In this document: positions 18,012-27,350 of the stretch, in pieces
How the letters are laid out: each line of letters begins with the position of its first letter
Numbering within the stretch: position 1 is the first letter of the stretch
Source: Natrinema amylolyticus_A
GTDB lineage: Archaea; Halobacteriota; Halobacteria; Halobacteriales; Natrialbaceae
Reading direction: 5' to 3'
Assembly (NCBI RefSeq): GCF_042678045.1
Contig: NZ_JBHUDI010000011.1
Span: 620,001-684,000 of the forward strand
Length of the DNA: 64,000 bases
Notes under the pieces: model-generated
Database searches by the model: none
The model's input: the letters and a program-made list of their open reading frames with translations, nothing else
What the model was told of the DNA's origin: nothing
Program-made: the position numbers and the translations under genes

Positions 18012-18299
18012 TCAAACCTCGTCGACGACCTGCGAGAAGTCCTCGGTCGGGACGACCTCCATGGTCTTTCCCTCGAGGCCGTGGCGGTGCAGCGTCAGCG
18101 CCGATTTGAACGCCGCCTCGTTGTCGTCGGTTTCGAAGACGATGAGGAAGTCGAACTCGCCGAGGGCGGCGTAGGCGTCGTGTAGCTCCGCGCCGTGTGT
18201 TTCGAACTCCGTCCGGATTTCGCCCCAGATCGATGCGAGTTCCTGTGCGTTCTGGATCTCGCGGTCGTCGAGATCGACCAGCGTCGCGTAGGTTGGCAT
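18012..18299 (-). CDS. GYD domain protein
   Basis: The 95-residue protein begins MPTYATLVDLDDREIQNAQEL and ends in VPTEDFSQVVDEV. The spacing of GEFDFLIVFETDDNEAAF matches the GYD family (ferredoxin-like fold, dimeric alpha-beta barrel type), whose members have no assigned biochemical role. The ATG at 18299 begins the fold; longer frames upstream are shadow sequence from pyk. It is convergent with the TrkA-N gene with a 1-bp gap, and divergent from pyk. Confidence 0.8.
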   Translation of the reverse strand: MPTYATLVDLDDREIQNAQELASIWGEIRTEFETHGAELHDAYAALGEFDFLIVFETDDNEAAFKSALTLHRHGLEGKTMEVVPTEDFSQVVDEV

Positions 18300-18425
18300 G
18301 TCGGGTCGGAAGGTCGATCCGCGGAAAACGGTTGGCGTGGCAGACGACGGGACGAGGGATACAGACAGCAACTCGAACGCGAGTAAGTGACCATCTTTTA
18401 GGGGGTGCTGGCGGTAGCTCCCGGT

Positions 18426-20183
18426 ATGAGAAATGCGAAAATCGTCTGTACGCTTGGGCCCGCGTCGAACGACCGGGGAACCATCCGGGAGCTCGCTGCG
18501 GCCGGGATGTCCGTCGCACGCCTGAACGCGAGCCACGGCAGCCGTGAGGACCGCGCGGCGCTGATCGACCGCGTTCGCGCCGTCGACGAGGAGCGAGCGG
18601 AACCCGTCGCGGTCATGCTCGACACGAAGGGTCCGGAGATCCGGACCGCACCGCTGCCCGAGGGTGAGACGGTCTCCCTCGAGACCGGCACGGAGATTCG
18701 GTTCGTCGACGGTGACGAGGCAACCCCGGAGACGGTCGGGCTCTCGTTGCCGATCGACGCCGTCGAGCCGGGCGACCGCGTCCTGCTGGACGACGGCTTG
18801 ATCGAGACGACCGTCCTCGAGACCGACGATGACGGGGTTCGCGCCCGCGTTGACACCGGCGGTGAACTGGGTGGCCGAAAGGGGGTCAACGTTCCCGGCG
18901 TCGAACTCGGGTTAAATGTCGTCACGGAGTCGGATCAGAAAGACCTCGAACTGGCCGCCGAGAAGGGCGTCGACTTCGTCGCGGCGAGTTTCGTCCGGGA
19001 CGCCGAGGACGTCTACGCGGTCAGCGAGGTGCTCGAAGAACTCGGTGCGGATATCCCGATCATCGCGAAGATCGAACGCGCCGGCGCGGTCGAGAACATG
19101 GACGAGATCATCGACGCGGCCTACGGCGTGATGGTCGCCCGCGGCGACCTCGGCGTCGAATGTCCGATGGAGGACGTCCCGATGATTCAAAAACGGATCA
19201 TCCGAAAGTGCCGCGAGGCGGGGCGACCGGTCATCACGGCGACGGAGATGCTCGACTCGATGGTCACGGCTCGTCGACCGACGCGCGCGGAGGCCTCGGA
19301 CGTCGCCAACGCCGTCCTCGACGGCACCGACGGGGTCATGCTCTCGGCCGAGACGGCGGTCGGCGACCACCCCGTCGCCGTCGTCGACGCGATGGACAGC
19401 ATCGTCCGGCAGGTCGAAGAATCGAACGAGTACGCCGAGTTGCTCGAGCAACGCGTTCCGGCCTCGGGCGAGGCGCGAACCGACGCGTTGGCTCGGTCGG
19501 CGCGCTTTCTGGCACGCGACATCGGTGCGGACGCCGTCGTGGCCGCGACCGAGTCCGGCTACACGGCGCTGAAGACGGCGAAGTACCGCCCCGGCGTGCC
19601 GGTCGTCGCCTCGACGCCGAGCCAGACGGTGCGCCGCCAGCTCGCGCTGAGCTGGGGCGTAACGCCGCTGTACGCCGATGTCTCGGGGCAGGGTGCCGAC
19701 GCCGTCGTCGAGAACGCCGTGCAGGCCGCCCTCGATGCCGGTGTCGCCGAAAGCGGCGATACCGTCGTCGTCCTCTGTGGGATGATGACCGAACTCGAGG
19801 GAGCGAACACGACGAACATGCTGAAAGTCCACGTCGCTGCCGACACGCTGACGACCGGCCAGGTCGTTGTCGAAGGACGGGCGACCGGTCCAGTCGTCCA
19901 CCTGTCGGACGGCGATCTCTCGGCGGTGCCCGACGGGGCCATCGTCGCACTGCCTGTCGACTTCGACGAGGAATTTTCGGGCGAGACGAGCCGGCTCGGC
20001 GGCATCGTCAACGCCGAGCGGGGGATGACCGGCTATCCGGCACTGGTCGCGCGCGAACTGGGGATTCCGATGGTAAGCGATGCGGATGTCTCGGCGCTGA
20101 CGGATGGCGAACCGGTCACTCTCGACGCCGAACACGGCGTCGTCTACGGCGGGGATCTCGGGGATCGACACGAGCGAGCCTGA
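18426..20183 (+). CDS. pyk: Pyruvate kinase with C-terminal PEP-utilizer-like domain
   Basis: The 585-residue enzyme begins RNAKIVCTLGPASN and has VMLDTKGPEIRT, the catalytic lysine in IIAKIERAGAVENMDEI, the metal-binding VMVARGDLGVE and ITATEMLDSMV. It transfers phosphate from PEP to ADP in glycolysis. After the alpha/beta C-terminal domain, an extra ~110 residues (from about 475) resemble the swivelling phosphohistidine domain seen in Bacillus and some archaeal pyruvate kinases, including the phrase PDGAIVALPVDFDEEFSGETSRLGGIV split by linkers. The ATG at 18426 is chosen by the family N-terminus. Confidence 0.93.
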   Translation: MRNAKIVCTLGPASNDRGTIRELAAAGMSVARLNASHGSREDRAALIDRVRAVDEERAEPVAVMLDTKGPEIRTAPLPEGETVSLETGTEIRFVDGDEATPETVGLSLPIDAVEPGDRVLLDDGLIETTVLETDDDGVRARVDTGGELGGRKGVNVPGVELGLNVVTESDQKDLELAAEKGVDFVAASFVRDAEDVYAVSEVLEELGADIPIIAKIERAGAVENMDEIIDAAYGVMVARGDLGVECPMEDVPMIQKRIIRKCREAGRPVITATEMLDSMVTARRPTRAEASDVANAVLDGTDGVMLSAETAVGDHPVAVVDAMDSIVRQVEESNEYAELLEQRVPASGEARTDALARSARFLARDIGADAVVAATESGYTALKTAKYRPGVPVVASTPSQTVRRQLALSWGVTPLYADVSGQGADAVVENAVQAALDAGVAESGDTVVVLCGMMTELEGANTTNMLKVHVAADTLTTGQVVVEGRATGPVVHLSDGDLSAVPDGAIVALPVDFDEEFSGETSRLGGIVNAERGMTGYPALVARELGIPMVSDADVSALTDGEPVTLDAEHGVVYGGDLGDRHERA

Positions 20184-20274
20184 GACTCTCGGCCACCATC
20201 CGGTCCCCCCCTGTGCTCGTATCGCCCACGGCTCGGACCACGGGTTTTTGACGCCCGGGCCAGTATAGCAGCGT

Positions 20275-20607
20275 ATGGCAAACGAGCCGTCCGGACCCGG
20301 CGACGACGCCGACGATCGATGGGGCGAGTCGTCGACGGCGAACCCGGACAGCGGACCGGCAGGCGACTCGAGCCCGGCCGATCGCGTCGAGCGAGCCGAC
20401 GAAGACGATCGGATCCCGCTTGATCTCTCCGCGAACGACGAAGACGATGACGCGGCCGCGACCGAGTCGGACGGGTATACACCTGAAGCCAGCTCGACGC
20501 CGATCGAACCCGGCGACCCGGACCTCGAGAACGCGCTGTTCGTCCTGCTGGGCGTGATCGCGATGGTGCTCGTCATCGCTCGACTGTTGATGTTGCCGCT
20601 TGGCTGA
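20275..20607 (+). CDS. Acidic single-span membrane protein (DUF7312-like)
   Basis: The 110-residue protein is hydrophilic and strongly acidic for about 80 residues and then has one membrane helix (NALFVLLGVIAMVLVIARLLML) at the C-terminus. Such tail-anchored acidic proteins are common in haloarchaea and have no known role. The DUF number is from memory. It follows pyk by about 90 bp and has its own ATG after an A/T-containing stretch. Confidence 0.6.
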   Translation: MANEPSGPGDDADDRWGESSTANPDSGPAGDSSPADRVERADEDDRIPLDLSANDEDDDAAATESDGYTPEASSTPIEPGDPDLENALFVLLGVIAMVLVIARLLMLPLG

Positions 20608-20695
20608 CGCGTTCTTGACTTGTCCGGGATCGTGGAGTTGCCACTCGTGGTCGTCCGGCACTCGACCGATTATCTCACTTCTTCCGTGCGGTAAA

Positions 20696-20702
20696 CATTT
20701 AA
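20696..20702 (+). promoter_or_regulatory. Probable TATA box of the NfeD gene
   Basis: CATTTAA lies 25-31 bp before the ATG at 20727, giving leaderless spacing. Confidence 0.45.
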
Positions 20703-20726
20703 TCGGCACAAGACCTAACCCCGCAT

Positions 20727-21326
20727 ATGGTCGAATCCCTCGTCGGGAACATCCCGCTGTTGTTACTCGTTGCGGGGCTGGTGATGATGGTCCTCGAGGC
20801 CATCTCGCCCGGTGCCCACCTCATCGTCATCGGGATCGCGCTGGTCGGTGCCGGCCTCGTGGGCATGGTCTTCCCGCCTGCAGCGAGCCCGTTCGTGCTA
20901 GCTGCGCTGACGCTCGTCATCGGGCTTGCAGCGGCCTACGTCTACCGGGAGTTCGACTTCTACGGCGGGAAAGGATCGGGCCGGACGACGGACTCGGACT
21001 CGCTGTCCGGCAGGACGGGCTACGTCACCGAGACCGTCACGACCCGCGACGGGGAAGTCAAACTCGAGGGTGGCGGCTTTGCACCCTACTACAGCGCACG
21101 GACGACCGACGGGACGATCGAAGAGGGCAAAGAGGTGATCGTCCTCGATCCGGGCGGCGGGAACGTGCTAACGGTCGAATCGCTCGACGCACTCGGCGAA
21201 GACGAGATCGATCGGGCGCTCGCACGCATGGACGAGTCGTCCGCGTCCGATGCCGCCGACCGACCCGATGCCGAGCGAACTGACAGCGTCGACGACGAGC
21301 GGGAGACCGAAACCGAGACGGAATGA
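20727..21326 (+). CDS. NfeD family membrane protein
   Basis: The 199-residue protein has two or three hydrophobic spans in the first 75 residues (LLLLVAGLVMMVLEAISPGAHLIVIGIALVGAG). An OB-fold follows (LSGRTGYVTETVTTRDGEVKLEGGGFAPYYSARTTDG), then a D/E-rich tail. This is the short NfeD type that partners with SPFH/stomatin proteins. The next gene, 81 bp downstream, is such a partner, so both probably form a membrane microdomain scaffold. Confidence 0.85.
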   Translation: MVESLVGNIPLLLLVAGLVMMVLEAISPGAHLIVIGIALVGAGLVGMVFPPAASPFVLAALTLVIGLAAAYVYREFDFYGGKGSGRTTDSDSLSGRTGYVTETVTTRDGEVKLEGGGFAPYYSARTTDGTIEEGKEVIVLDPGGGNVLTVESLDALGEDEIDRALARMDESSASDAADRPDAERTDSVDDERETETETE

Positions 21327-21407
21327 TCGGATCGCTGAGTGAGAAACTCAGACATATGTTGATGAAACAAGGGAACGCTTTTCTCCCCGCCGTCGTAACT
21401 CCGAAAT

Positions 21408-22586
21408 ATGGAGATACCATTGGTTCCACTGCAAACCGCCGGCGGTGCCCTGTTGATCGTCGGTGCCCTCGTCCTCGTTCTCGTCATCGCCGCGTTGTTA
21501 AGCGCGATCGAGATCGTTGACGCCTACGAGAAACGCGCCCTCACCGTCTTCGGCGAGTACCGCAAGCTCTTGGAGCCGGGGATCAACTTCGTCCCCCCGT
21601 TCGTCTCGAATACCTACCGGTTCGACATGCGAACGCAAACGCTTGACGTCCCCCGACAGGAAGCGATCACGCGCGACAACTCGCCGGTGACCGCCGACGC
21701 CGTCGTCTACATCAAGGTAATGGACGCGAAGAAGGCCTTCCTCCAGGTCGACGACTACAAGCGCGCCGTCTCGAACCTCGCCCAGACCACGCTGCGCGCC
21801 GTGCTTGGTGACATGGAACTCGACGACACGTTGAACAAACGCCAGGAGATCAATGCGCGCATCCGCCAGGAACTCGACGAACCCACCGACGAGTGGGGGA
21901 TCCGCGTCGAGTCGGTCGAGGTCCGCGAGGTCAACCCCTCGAAGGACGTCCAGCGCGCGATGGAACAACAGACCTCCGCCGAACGGAAACGCCGCGCCAT
22001 GATCCTCGAGGCGCAGGGTGAACGCCGCAGCGCCGTCGAGAAAGCGGAGGGTGACAAACAGAGCGAGATCATCCGCGCCCAGGGTGAGAAACAAAGCCAG
22101 ATCCTCGAGGCCCAGGGTGACGCGATCTCGACCGTCCTCCGGGCACGCTCGGCCGAATCGATGGGCGAACGCGCCGTCATCGACAAGGGCATGGAGACGC
22201 TCGCCGACATCGGCCAGGGCGAATCGACGACGTTCGTCATGCCCCAGGAACTCACCTCGCTGGTCGGCCGCTACGGCAAGCACCTCTCGGGCAGCGACGT
22301 CGAAGCCGACGGCGCGGAACTCGAGAGCCGCGAGTTCGACGAGGAGACGCGCGAACTGATCGGACTCGACGACATCGCCGAGATCATCGGCGAGATCGAC
22401 CAGGAGGCGGACATGGATGTCGAGGCGATGGAACAGGAAGCCCAGGCGATCAAGGAAGGCAAGGACCCCGCGGAGATCTCCGACCCGGACGAGGTCATCG
22501 AGGAGATGGATCAGAATTTCCAACAGGCCGACGGCGGCACTGACGTGCCGATCGACGACTCGGAAGACACCTCGACGAGCAACTAA
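21408..22586 (+). CDS. SPFH/Band 7 (stomatin-like) membrane scaffold protein
   Basis: The 392-residue protein has one N-terminal membrane helix (about 10-32), a Band 7 domain (AYEKRALTVFGEYRKLLEPGINFVPPFV), and a long charged helical region with repeated E-A-Q-G-E/D units (about 195-245) typical of stomatin/HflK relatives, which assemble into ring-like oligomers. The tail from about 300 is very acidic. It is paired with NfeD upstream, as in bacteria and archaea generally. A role in membrane stress or protease regulation is likely but not shown here. Confidence 0.9.
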   Translation: MEIPLVPLQTAGGALLIVGALVLVLVIAALLSAIEIVDAYEKRALTVFGEYRKLLEPGINFVPPFVSNTYRFDMRTQTLDVPRQEAITRDNSPVTADAVVYIKVMDAKKAFLQVDDYKRAVSNLAQTTLRAVLGDMELDDTLNKRQEINARIRQELDEPTDEWGIRVESVEVREVNPSKDVQRAMEQQTSAERKRRAMILEAQGERRSAVEKAEGDKQSEIIRAQGEKQSQILEAQGDAISTVLRARSAESMGERAVIDKGMETLADIGQGESTTFVMPQELTSLVGRYGKHLSGSDVEADGAELESREFDEETRELIGLDDIAEIIGEIDQEADMDVEAMEQEAQAIKEGKDPAEISDPDEVIEEMDQNFQQADGGTDVPIDDSEDTSTSN

Positions 22587-22809
22587 CGATTGCCGCGGTC
22601 GGGTCAGCACCGGTCGTTCCACGTCGCCGGTTCCCGGTAGCGCCACGCCGCTCCCGAACCCGCGGCTACTGTCGGGCGGTGGTGGCCTTCGACCCCGCTA
22701 TTCGTATCAATCAACCGAACAGTATTCGATGACTAATTAGTAGTTTTCAGTGAACAAAGCGGAGCGAAACCGGTTTTACCGGGCGCGCCGTGCTGGACGA
22801 TAGATAGTA

Positions 22810-23427
22810 ATGACAGCACCCGATGGGGTCGACGACGAGAAACGAGCGACCCTCCGCCGATTCGCCGCCCTCGGTGCCGCCTCTCCGCTGGTCGGTCGAG
22901 CGAGCGCGGCGTCGGCTGAGACGGGTGAAAGCGACGCCCGCGACGCGATCGCGGGCTATCTCTCCACGACACCCGGTGCGCACTTCTCGAAGATCCGTGA
23001 CGACCTGCAACTCGGCACCGGCGAAACCCAACACCACCTGCGCCGGCTCGAGGACGCGGGTGCGATCGAACGCTATCGCGACGGCGATTACAAGCGGTTC
23101 GTCACGGCCGACCGGTTCGACGACTTCGAGAAACGAGCGCTCGGCTACCTGCGCCGGGAAACGCCACGCGGCATGCTGATCGAACTCCTGGCGACGCCCG
23201 ACGCCACTGCCGGTGATATCGCCGAGGCACTCGACGTCTCGGCCCCGACGGTGAGCAAGTACGCCGGCCAACTCGAGGAGGCCGGCCTCCTCTCGCGGGA
23301 CGACGGCTACGCCGTCGAACGCCCGGAGACGGTGTTGCTCCTGGTGGTCGGCCACGCCGATTCGTTCGGCGAGCGGGCTCAGGACCTCGCCCGGAACGCG
23401 GATCAGTTACTCGACTACCGCGGCTAA
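22810..23427 (+). CDS. Tandem winged-helix regulator with twin-arginine-like N-terminus
   Basis: The 205-residue protein contains two winged-helix units. The first (about 55-105: TTPGAHFSKIRDDLQLGTGETQHHLRRLEDAG) is ArsR/MarR-like. The second (about 125-185: LATPDATAGDIAEALDVSAPTVSKYAGQLEEAG) is similar. The first 35 residues include TLRRFAALGAASPLVG followed by an alanine-rich stretch, resembling a Tat signal, which is odd for a DNA-binding protein. It may be an eroded membrane tether. No ligand domain is visible. It is transcribed alone. Confidence 0.78.
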   Translation: MTAPDGVDDEKRATLRRFAALGAASPLVGRASAASAETGESDARDAIAGYLSTTPGAHFSKIRDDLQLGTGETQHHLRRLEDAGAIERYRDGDYKRFVTADRFDDFEKRALGYLRRETPRGMLIELLATPDATAGDIAEALDVSAPTVSKYAGQLEEAGLLSRDDGYAVERPETVLLLVVGHADSFGERAQDLARNADQLLDYRG

Positions 23428-23465
23428 GTCGTTATTAGCGACCGGTAAGATCTTCTTACGACGCG

Positions 23466-24134
23466 CTACGGCGCTGATTCCGGTGCGTCGATGACCGACA
23501 GTACCCCCGTCAGCGACTCGAGTTCGTAGGTCGCGTTCGGTGGACACTCGCGCTCGCGGTTGTGCGGTCGTCGGAGGAATGCCGTCTCGAGGCCGGCCGC
23601 GTGGCCAGCCGTTACGTCCTTCGGGGAGTCGCCGACGTACAGCCCATCGGCGACGCCGAGGTCGGTGAGTGCATCCTCGATGTAGTAGGGGTCCGGCTTG
23701 CGGCGTTCGTAGCCCTCGAACGTGGGGTCGCGCCCGCGGACGACGTCGAAGTCGATCCCGACGTACTCGGCGACGAACGCGGCGGTCTCGTGGCGGTTGT
23801 TGGTAACGAGACCGGTCGTGGTCCGTTCGGTGACCTCGTGGATCGCGTCGATATCGTCGTAGACGCCGCGCTCGCCCGAACGGAGGCGATCGTGGGTGCC
23901 ACTCGAGGCGTAGGATTCCTTCAGTTCCCAGTACCGTCCGGGATCGATCCCGAACGCCTCGCAGTGAGCCCGGATCGCGTCACACTCGTGTGTTCTGAAA
24001 TCGCGCCGCTGGGCCGGCGTCGGGTCGGCTCCCAGTTCGGCGAGCGCCGCGTCGGTCGCGTCGGCGTACACCTGCGGATCAGTTCGGGGTCCCTCGAGGA
24101 TGACCCCATCCATGTCGAACAGGACCGTCGTCAT
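23466..24134 (-). CDS. HAD superfamily hydrolase
   Basis: The 222-residue phosphatase has the nucleophile motif DMDGVIL, motif II in LVTNNRHET, the lysine of motif III in RKPDPYYIEDAL and the acidic motif IV in YVGDSPKDV. The insertion of about 60 residues after motif I is a C1 cap, as in phosphoglycolate phosphatase-like enzymes. The natural substrate is unknown. The ATG at 24134 is preferred to a GTG one codon upstream. Confidence 0.85.
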   Translation of the reverse strand: MTTVLFDMDGVILEGPRTDPQVYADATDAALAELGADPTPAQRRDFRTHECDAIRAHCEAFGIDPGRYWELKESYASSGTHDRLRSGERGVYDDIDAIHEVTERTTTGLVTNNRHETAAFVAEYVGIDFDVVRGRDPTFEGYERRKPDPYYIEDALTDLGVADGLYVGDSPKDVTAGHAAGLETAFLRRPHNRERECPPNATYELESLTGVLSVIDAPESAP

Positions 24135-24326
24135 CACTCGTCATGACGGAGCGCAGCGAAAAGAGGGTTCGGCGTCGCTTCGCATCTCCGATCGAAACGA
24201 TCGGTAAAATCGAGCTGAAATGGCACCGGACGCCGAGGTGGCGGTATACAGATCGCCGTCAATCATGGTCGGCGCACCTGGAACACGCCCCAGCGGTGTG
24301 CCGAGACCTCGTGACAGCAGCCCGTC

Positions 24327-24560
24327 TTACACATCGACTTTCCAGGTGGTACTCGAGGAGTACCCCCACTTCTCGATCTCGACGTCGTAGTCACCCTCCT
24401 GCAGGGCGGTGATGTTCGAGCCGACCTCTTTTGCCGTCATCCCGAGTTCCTTGCCGATGAGGCGGGACTTGAAGTACGTCTTCGTCGCCGCGTTGTTCCG
24501 GAGGTACTCCAGGATCCGCTGTTGTTTGCTCGTGAGGTCGGGGGCCATTGCAGTGCTCAT
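24327..24560 (-). CDS. Small winged-helix protein (DUF7123-like)
   Basis: The 77-residue protein reads as one winged helix: LTSKQQRILEYLRNNAATKTYFKSRLIGKELGMTAKEVGSNITAL, ending in a beta-wing WGYSSSTTWKVDV. I recall this as a universal small haloarchaeal protein. The ATG at 24560 is the best start; an upstream extension is unlike the family. About 230 bp of non-coding sequence follow before the next gene, with no feature that I recognise. The role is presumed regulatory. Confidence 0.75.
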   Translation of the reverse strand: MSTAMAPDLTSKQQRILEYLRNNAATKTYFKSRLIGKELGMTAKEVGSNITALQEGDYDVEIEKWGYSSSTTWKVDV

Positions 24561-24792
24561 ACATCTGTGGATGACAGGATCGACCTTAGGGGGTTTGGTA
24601 CGCACAGTTAACTGGCTGCCCTCATGCGGTTTTACCGGCGAGTAAGAGATGAATAATCGGCCGGAAAGCTTCCGTTGGTACGGCCGGTTAAAACATTCGA
24701 TTTGCTGACAGTCTGCTGGTCGTGGTGATTACTGGCTGATCGATCCGGACCAATGTGTCGCCCGCCACGCGACGGTAGTCGATCGACAGCTG

Positions 24793-25308
24793 TCAATCGT
24801 AGTACTCTGTGAGGAAGGGGCCGAACGAACACGCGACCGCTTTACCGAGCGCCCGCGTTCGGTCGGTCAGTCCGGCTGTCAGCGCGCCGGCGGCTCCCGC
24901 GGACTCGGCGAGGCCGTCGGTTCCGAGCAGGTCGTCCATCACCGGCCCCAGCTCTGCACCGGCCTCGAGGCGCTCGGCGACGCCGTCGGGGAGTCGCAGC
25001 GTCGGGCCACTGCCTCTCTCTATCCGGTCGCCGTCGGTCACGGCACCCCACATAATCAGGGTGAGTCCCGGCACGCCCTCGTGCCGGGCGACCCCGCCCT
25101 CGAGGCCGACCCCATAGTCGGCCTCGGTCGCCGCGAGCGCTCGTCGGGCGCGGTTCTCGGCACCGGTGACGGTTTCCTCGATCGACCACGGCTGTTCGCT
25201 CACCCCGGAGTCGACGTCGACGGCGATCACGGTCGGCTCGTATCGCTCGAGCGTTCGCTTGACCGCGTCGATCTTGACCGGGTTCGTACTCCCGACTGCG
25301 AGCTTCAT
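24793..25308 (-). CDS. Inosine/xanthosine triphosphatase (YjjX, DUF84 family)
   Basis: The 171-residue protein begins MKLAVGSTNPVKIDAVK and has EQPWSIEETVTGAENRARRA and YGVGLEGGVA, which are the defining motifs of the DUF84/YjjX family. It hydrolyses non-canonical ITP or XTP to protect nucleic acids. Its length fits the family. It is divergent from tfb, with about 220 bp between starts. Confidence 0.87.
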   Translation of the reverse strand: MKLAVGSTNPVKIDAVKRTLERYEPTVIAVDVDSGVSEQPWSIEETVTGAENRARRALAATEADYGVGLEGGVARHEGVPGLTLIMWGAVTDGDRIERGSGPTLRLPDGVAERLEAGAELGPVMDDLLGTDGLAESAGAAGALTAGLTDRTRALGKAVACSFGPFLTEYYD

Positions 25309-25433
25309 ACCGGCCGTTCGAACGGGGGCAAGTTGGTGGCTCCGATTCGAGTCACTACTATTCTTTAATGTTTCTATCTATCATGCTCTTTTACCCGAAT
25401 TACCCGTTTTCGAGGCGTATCTGGACGAGGTTT

Positions 25434-25447
25434 CGAAACCCTTAAAC
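25434..25447 (+). promoter_or_regulatory. BRE/TATA element of tfb
   Basis: CGAAACCCTTAAAC combines a BRE-like purine stretch (CGAAA) with a TATA-like CTTAAA at 25441-25446. It lies about 80 bp before the tfb ATG, so the transcript would have a leader of roughly 55-60 bases, long for a haloarchaeon. Confidence 0.5.
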
Positions 25448-25526
25448 CTTGAGTGTCTGAACGTGGGAGGTAACGGATCCGTCCGGGCTTTTGCAATCGG
25501 TTCGGCCGGGCAGCAATCGCCACCGT

Positions 25527-26507
25527 ATGACTAACGCACCATCGAATACGAGAGTACGACGTAGCGAATCCAAAACGAACGAACAGGAGACCGAGAGCGA
25601 GGATCAGGATCTGGTCTGTCCCGAGTGTGCTGGCCACCTCGTCGTCGACGACGAACACGGCGAAACGGTCTGTGAGGACTGTGGCCTGGTCGTCGAGGAG
25701 GACTCGGTCGACCGCGGTCCCGAATGGCGTGCGTTCGACGCCGCCGAGAAAAACGAGAAGTCCCGCGTGGGCGCTCCCACGACCAACACGATGCACGACA
25801 AGGGGCTCTCGACGAACATCGACTGGCGGAACAAGGACGCCTACGGCAATTCCCTTGGCTCGCGCCAGCGGGAGAAGATGCAGCGCCTGCGCAAGTGGAA
25901 CGAGCGCTTCCGCACCCGCGACTCCAAGGAGCGCAACCTGAAACAGGCACTCGGCGAGATCGACCGCATGGCCTCCGCGCTCGGCCTCCCAACGAACGTC
26001 CGCGAGACGGCGTCGGTCATCTACCGCCGCGCGCTCGACGAGGACCTCCTCCCCGGACGCTCCATCGAGGGCGTCTCGACGGCCTGTGTCTACGCTGCCG
26101 CCCGCCAGGCTGGCGTTCCCCGGAGCCTCGACGAGATCGCCGACGTCTCCCGCGTCGAGAAAAACGAGATCGCGCGTACCTACCGCTACGTGGTCCGCGA
26201 ACTCGGCCTCGAGGTCCAGCCTGCCGACCCCGAGAGTTACGTCCCCCGCTTTGCCTCGGGGCTCGAGCTCTCCGACGAGGCCGAACACCGCGCGCGCTCG
26301 CTGCTCCAGAACGCCAAGGAGAAGGGCGTCCACAGCGGCAAGTCGCCGGTCGGCCTCGCGGCCGCTGCGGTCTACGCCGCCGCACTGCTGACCAACGAGA
26401 AGACCACGCAGGCTGCCGTCTCCGACGTCGCGGACATCTCCGAAGTCACCATCCGCAACCGGTACCACGAGCTCCTCGAGGCCGAGGAGACCATCGGAAT
26501 GGCATAA
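25527..26507 (+). CDS. tfb: Transcription initiation factor IIB
   Basis: The 326-residue factor has an N-terminal zinc ribbon (CPECAGHLVVDDEHGETVCEDCG, about residues 30-53), a B-reader/linker with GPEWRAFDAAEKNEKSRVGAP, and two cyclin folds (about 120-215 and 220-320). It bridges TBP-DNA and RNA polymerase. The ATG at 25527 gives the usual length; an in-frame TTG 36 bp upstream is less likely. Haloarchaea carry several tfb paralogues and this one looks full-length. Confidence 0.94.
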   Translation: MTNAPSNTRVRRSESKTNEQETESEDQDLVCPECAGHLVVDDEHGETVCEDCGLVVEEDSVDRGPEWRAFDAAEKNEKSRVGAPTTNTMHDKGLSTNIDWRNKDAYGNSLGSRQREKMQRLRKWNERFRTRDSKERNLKQALGEIDRMASALGLPTNVRETASVIYRRALDEDLLPGRSIEGVSTACVYAAARQAGVPRSLDEIADVSRVEKNEIARTYRYVVRELGLEVQPADPESYVPRFASGLELSDEAEHRARSLLQNAKEKGVHSGKSPVGLAAAAVYAAALLTNEKTTQAAVSDVADISEVTIRNRYHELLEAEETIGMA

Positions 26508-26565
26508 CCGCGGACACTCGCCGGAACGATACCGTTTTTGTCGCGCTCGGTCCCAGTCGATAGCA

Positions 26566-27240
26566 ATGGGACTGACCTTCGACTCGTTCGTCCTCGCAGC
26601 ATCGACGGCCGACCTCGCCGACGAGCCTGCGGCCCGCGAACACGCCGACGCGATCGAATTCCGAATGGACCTGGCCGACGAGCCCCTGGCCGCGCTCGAG
26701 GCCTACGACGGCGAGTTACCGATCCTGGCGACCAACCGCGCCGAGTGGGAAGGTGGAGAAGCGAAAGACGAGGGTCGACTCGAGGCGCTGGCCGAGGCGA
26801 CTGCGTTCGAGGCTGTCGAGGCGATTGACGTCGAACTCGAGTCGATTTTGGATGGGGAAGCCGAGGAGTTGCTCGAGACGGCCCGCGAGCGCGACGTGTC
26901 GATCGTCGCCTCGGCCCACGACTTCGAGGGGACGCCGCCCCGGAAAGAGCTAGTGCGGACCCTGACCGAGGCGGGTAAGTACGCCGATGTCGCGAAGCTG
27001 GCGGTGACGGCGGAATCGAAGGCGGATACGCTCGCGTTGCTGTCGGCGACCGAGCAGTTGACCTCGCACGGCGATACTGTCGCGACGATGGCCATGGGCG
27101 AAGTTGGGAGCCACACGCGTGCGGTCGCGCCGGTGTACGGGTCGAAAATTGGGTATGCGCCCGTGGAGCCAGCGGAGGCGACTGCGCCGGGGCAGTATGA
27201 TCTGGCGACGCTCTCGAGGTTGGTGCCAAAATTAATATAA
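26566..27240 (+). CDS. aroD: 3-Dehydroquinate dehydratase, type I
   Basis: The 224-residue enzyme has AIEFRMDLADE with the conserved substrate-binding residues, IVASAHDFEGTPP with the general-base histidine, and YADVAKLAV with the Schiff-base lysine. It dehydrates 3-dehydroquinate to 3-dehydroshikimate. The upstream archaeal enzymes AroA' and AroB' are elsewhere in the window (39131 and 32668). The last 10 codons and the sequence following are unusually AT-rich. Confidence 0.92.
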   Translation: MGLTFDSFVLAASTADLADEPAAREHADAIEFRMDLADEPLAALEAYDGELPILATNRAEWEGGEAKDEGRLEALAEATAFEAVEAIDVELESILDGEAEELLETARERDVSIVASAHDFEGTPPRKELVRTLTEAGKYADVAKLAVTAESKADTLALLSATEQLTSHGDTVATMAMGEVGSHTRAVAPVYGSKIGYAPVEPAEATAPGQYDLATLSRLVPKLI

Positions 27241-27350
27241 ACAAAATAATAGTAAATAATATATTATGGCTCTACTTAGCCACAATAATACACTAATTAT
27301 GTGAAATATAATTTGTCTAATTAGTAGGCACTAATCTTGATTATCAGTGT

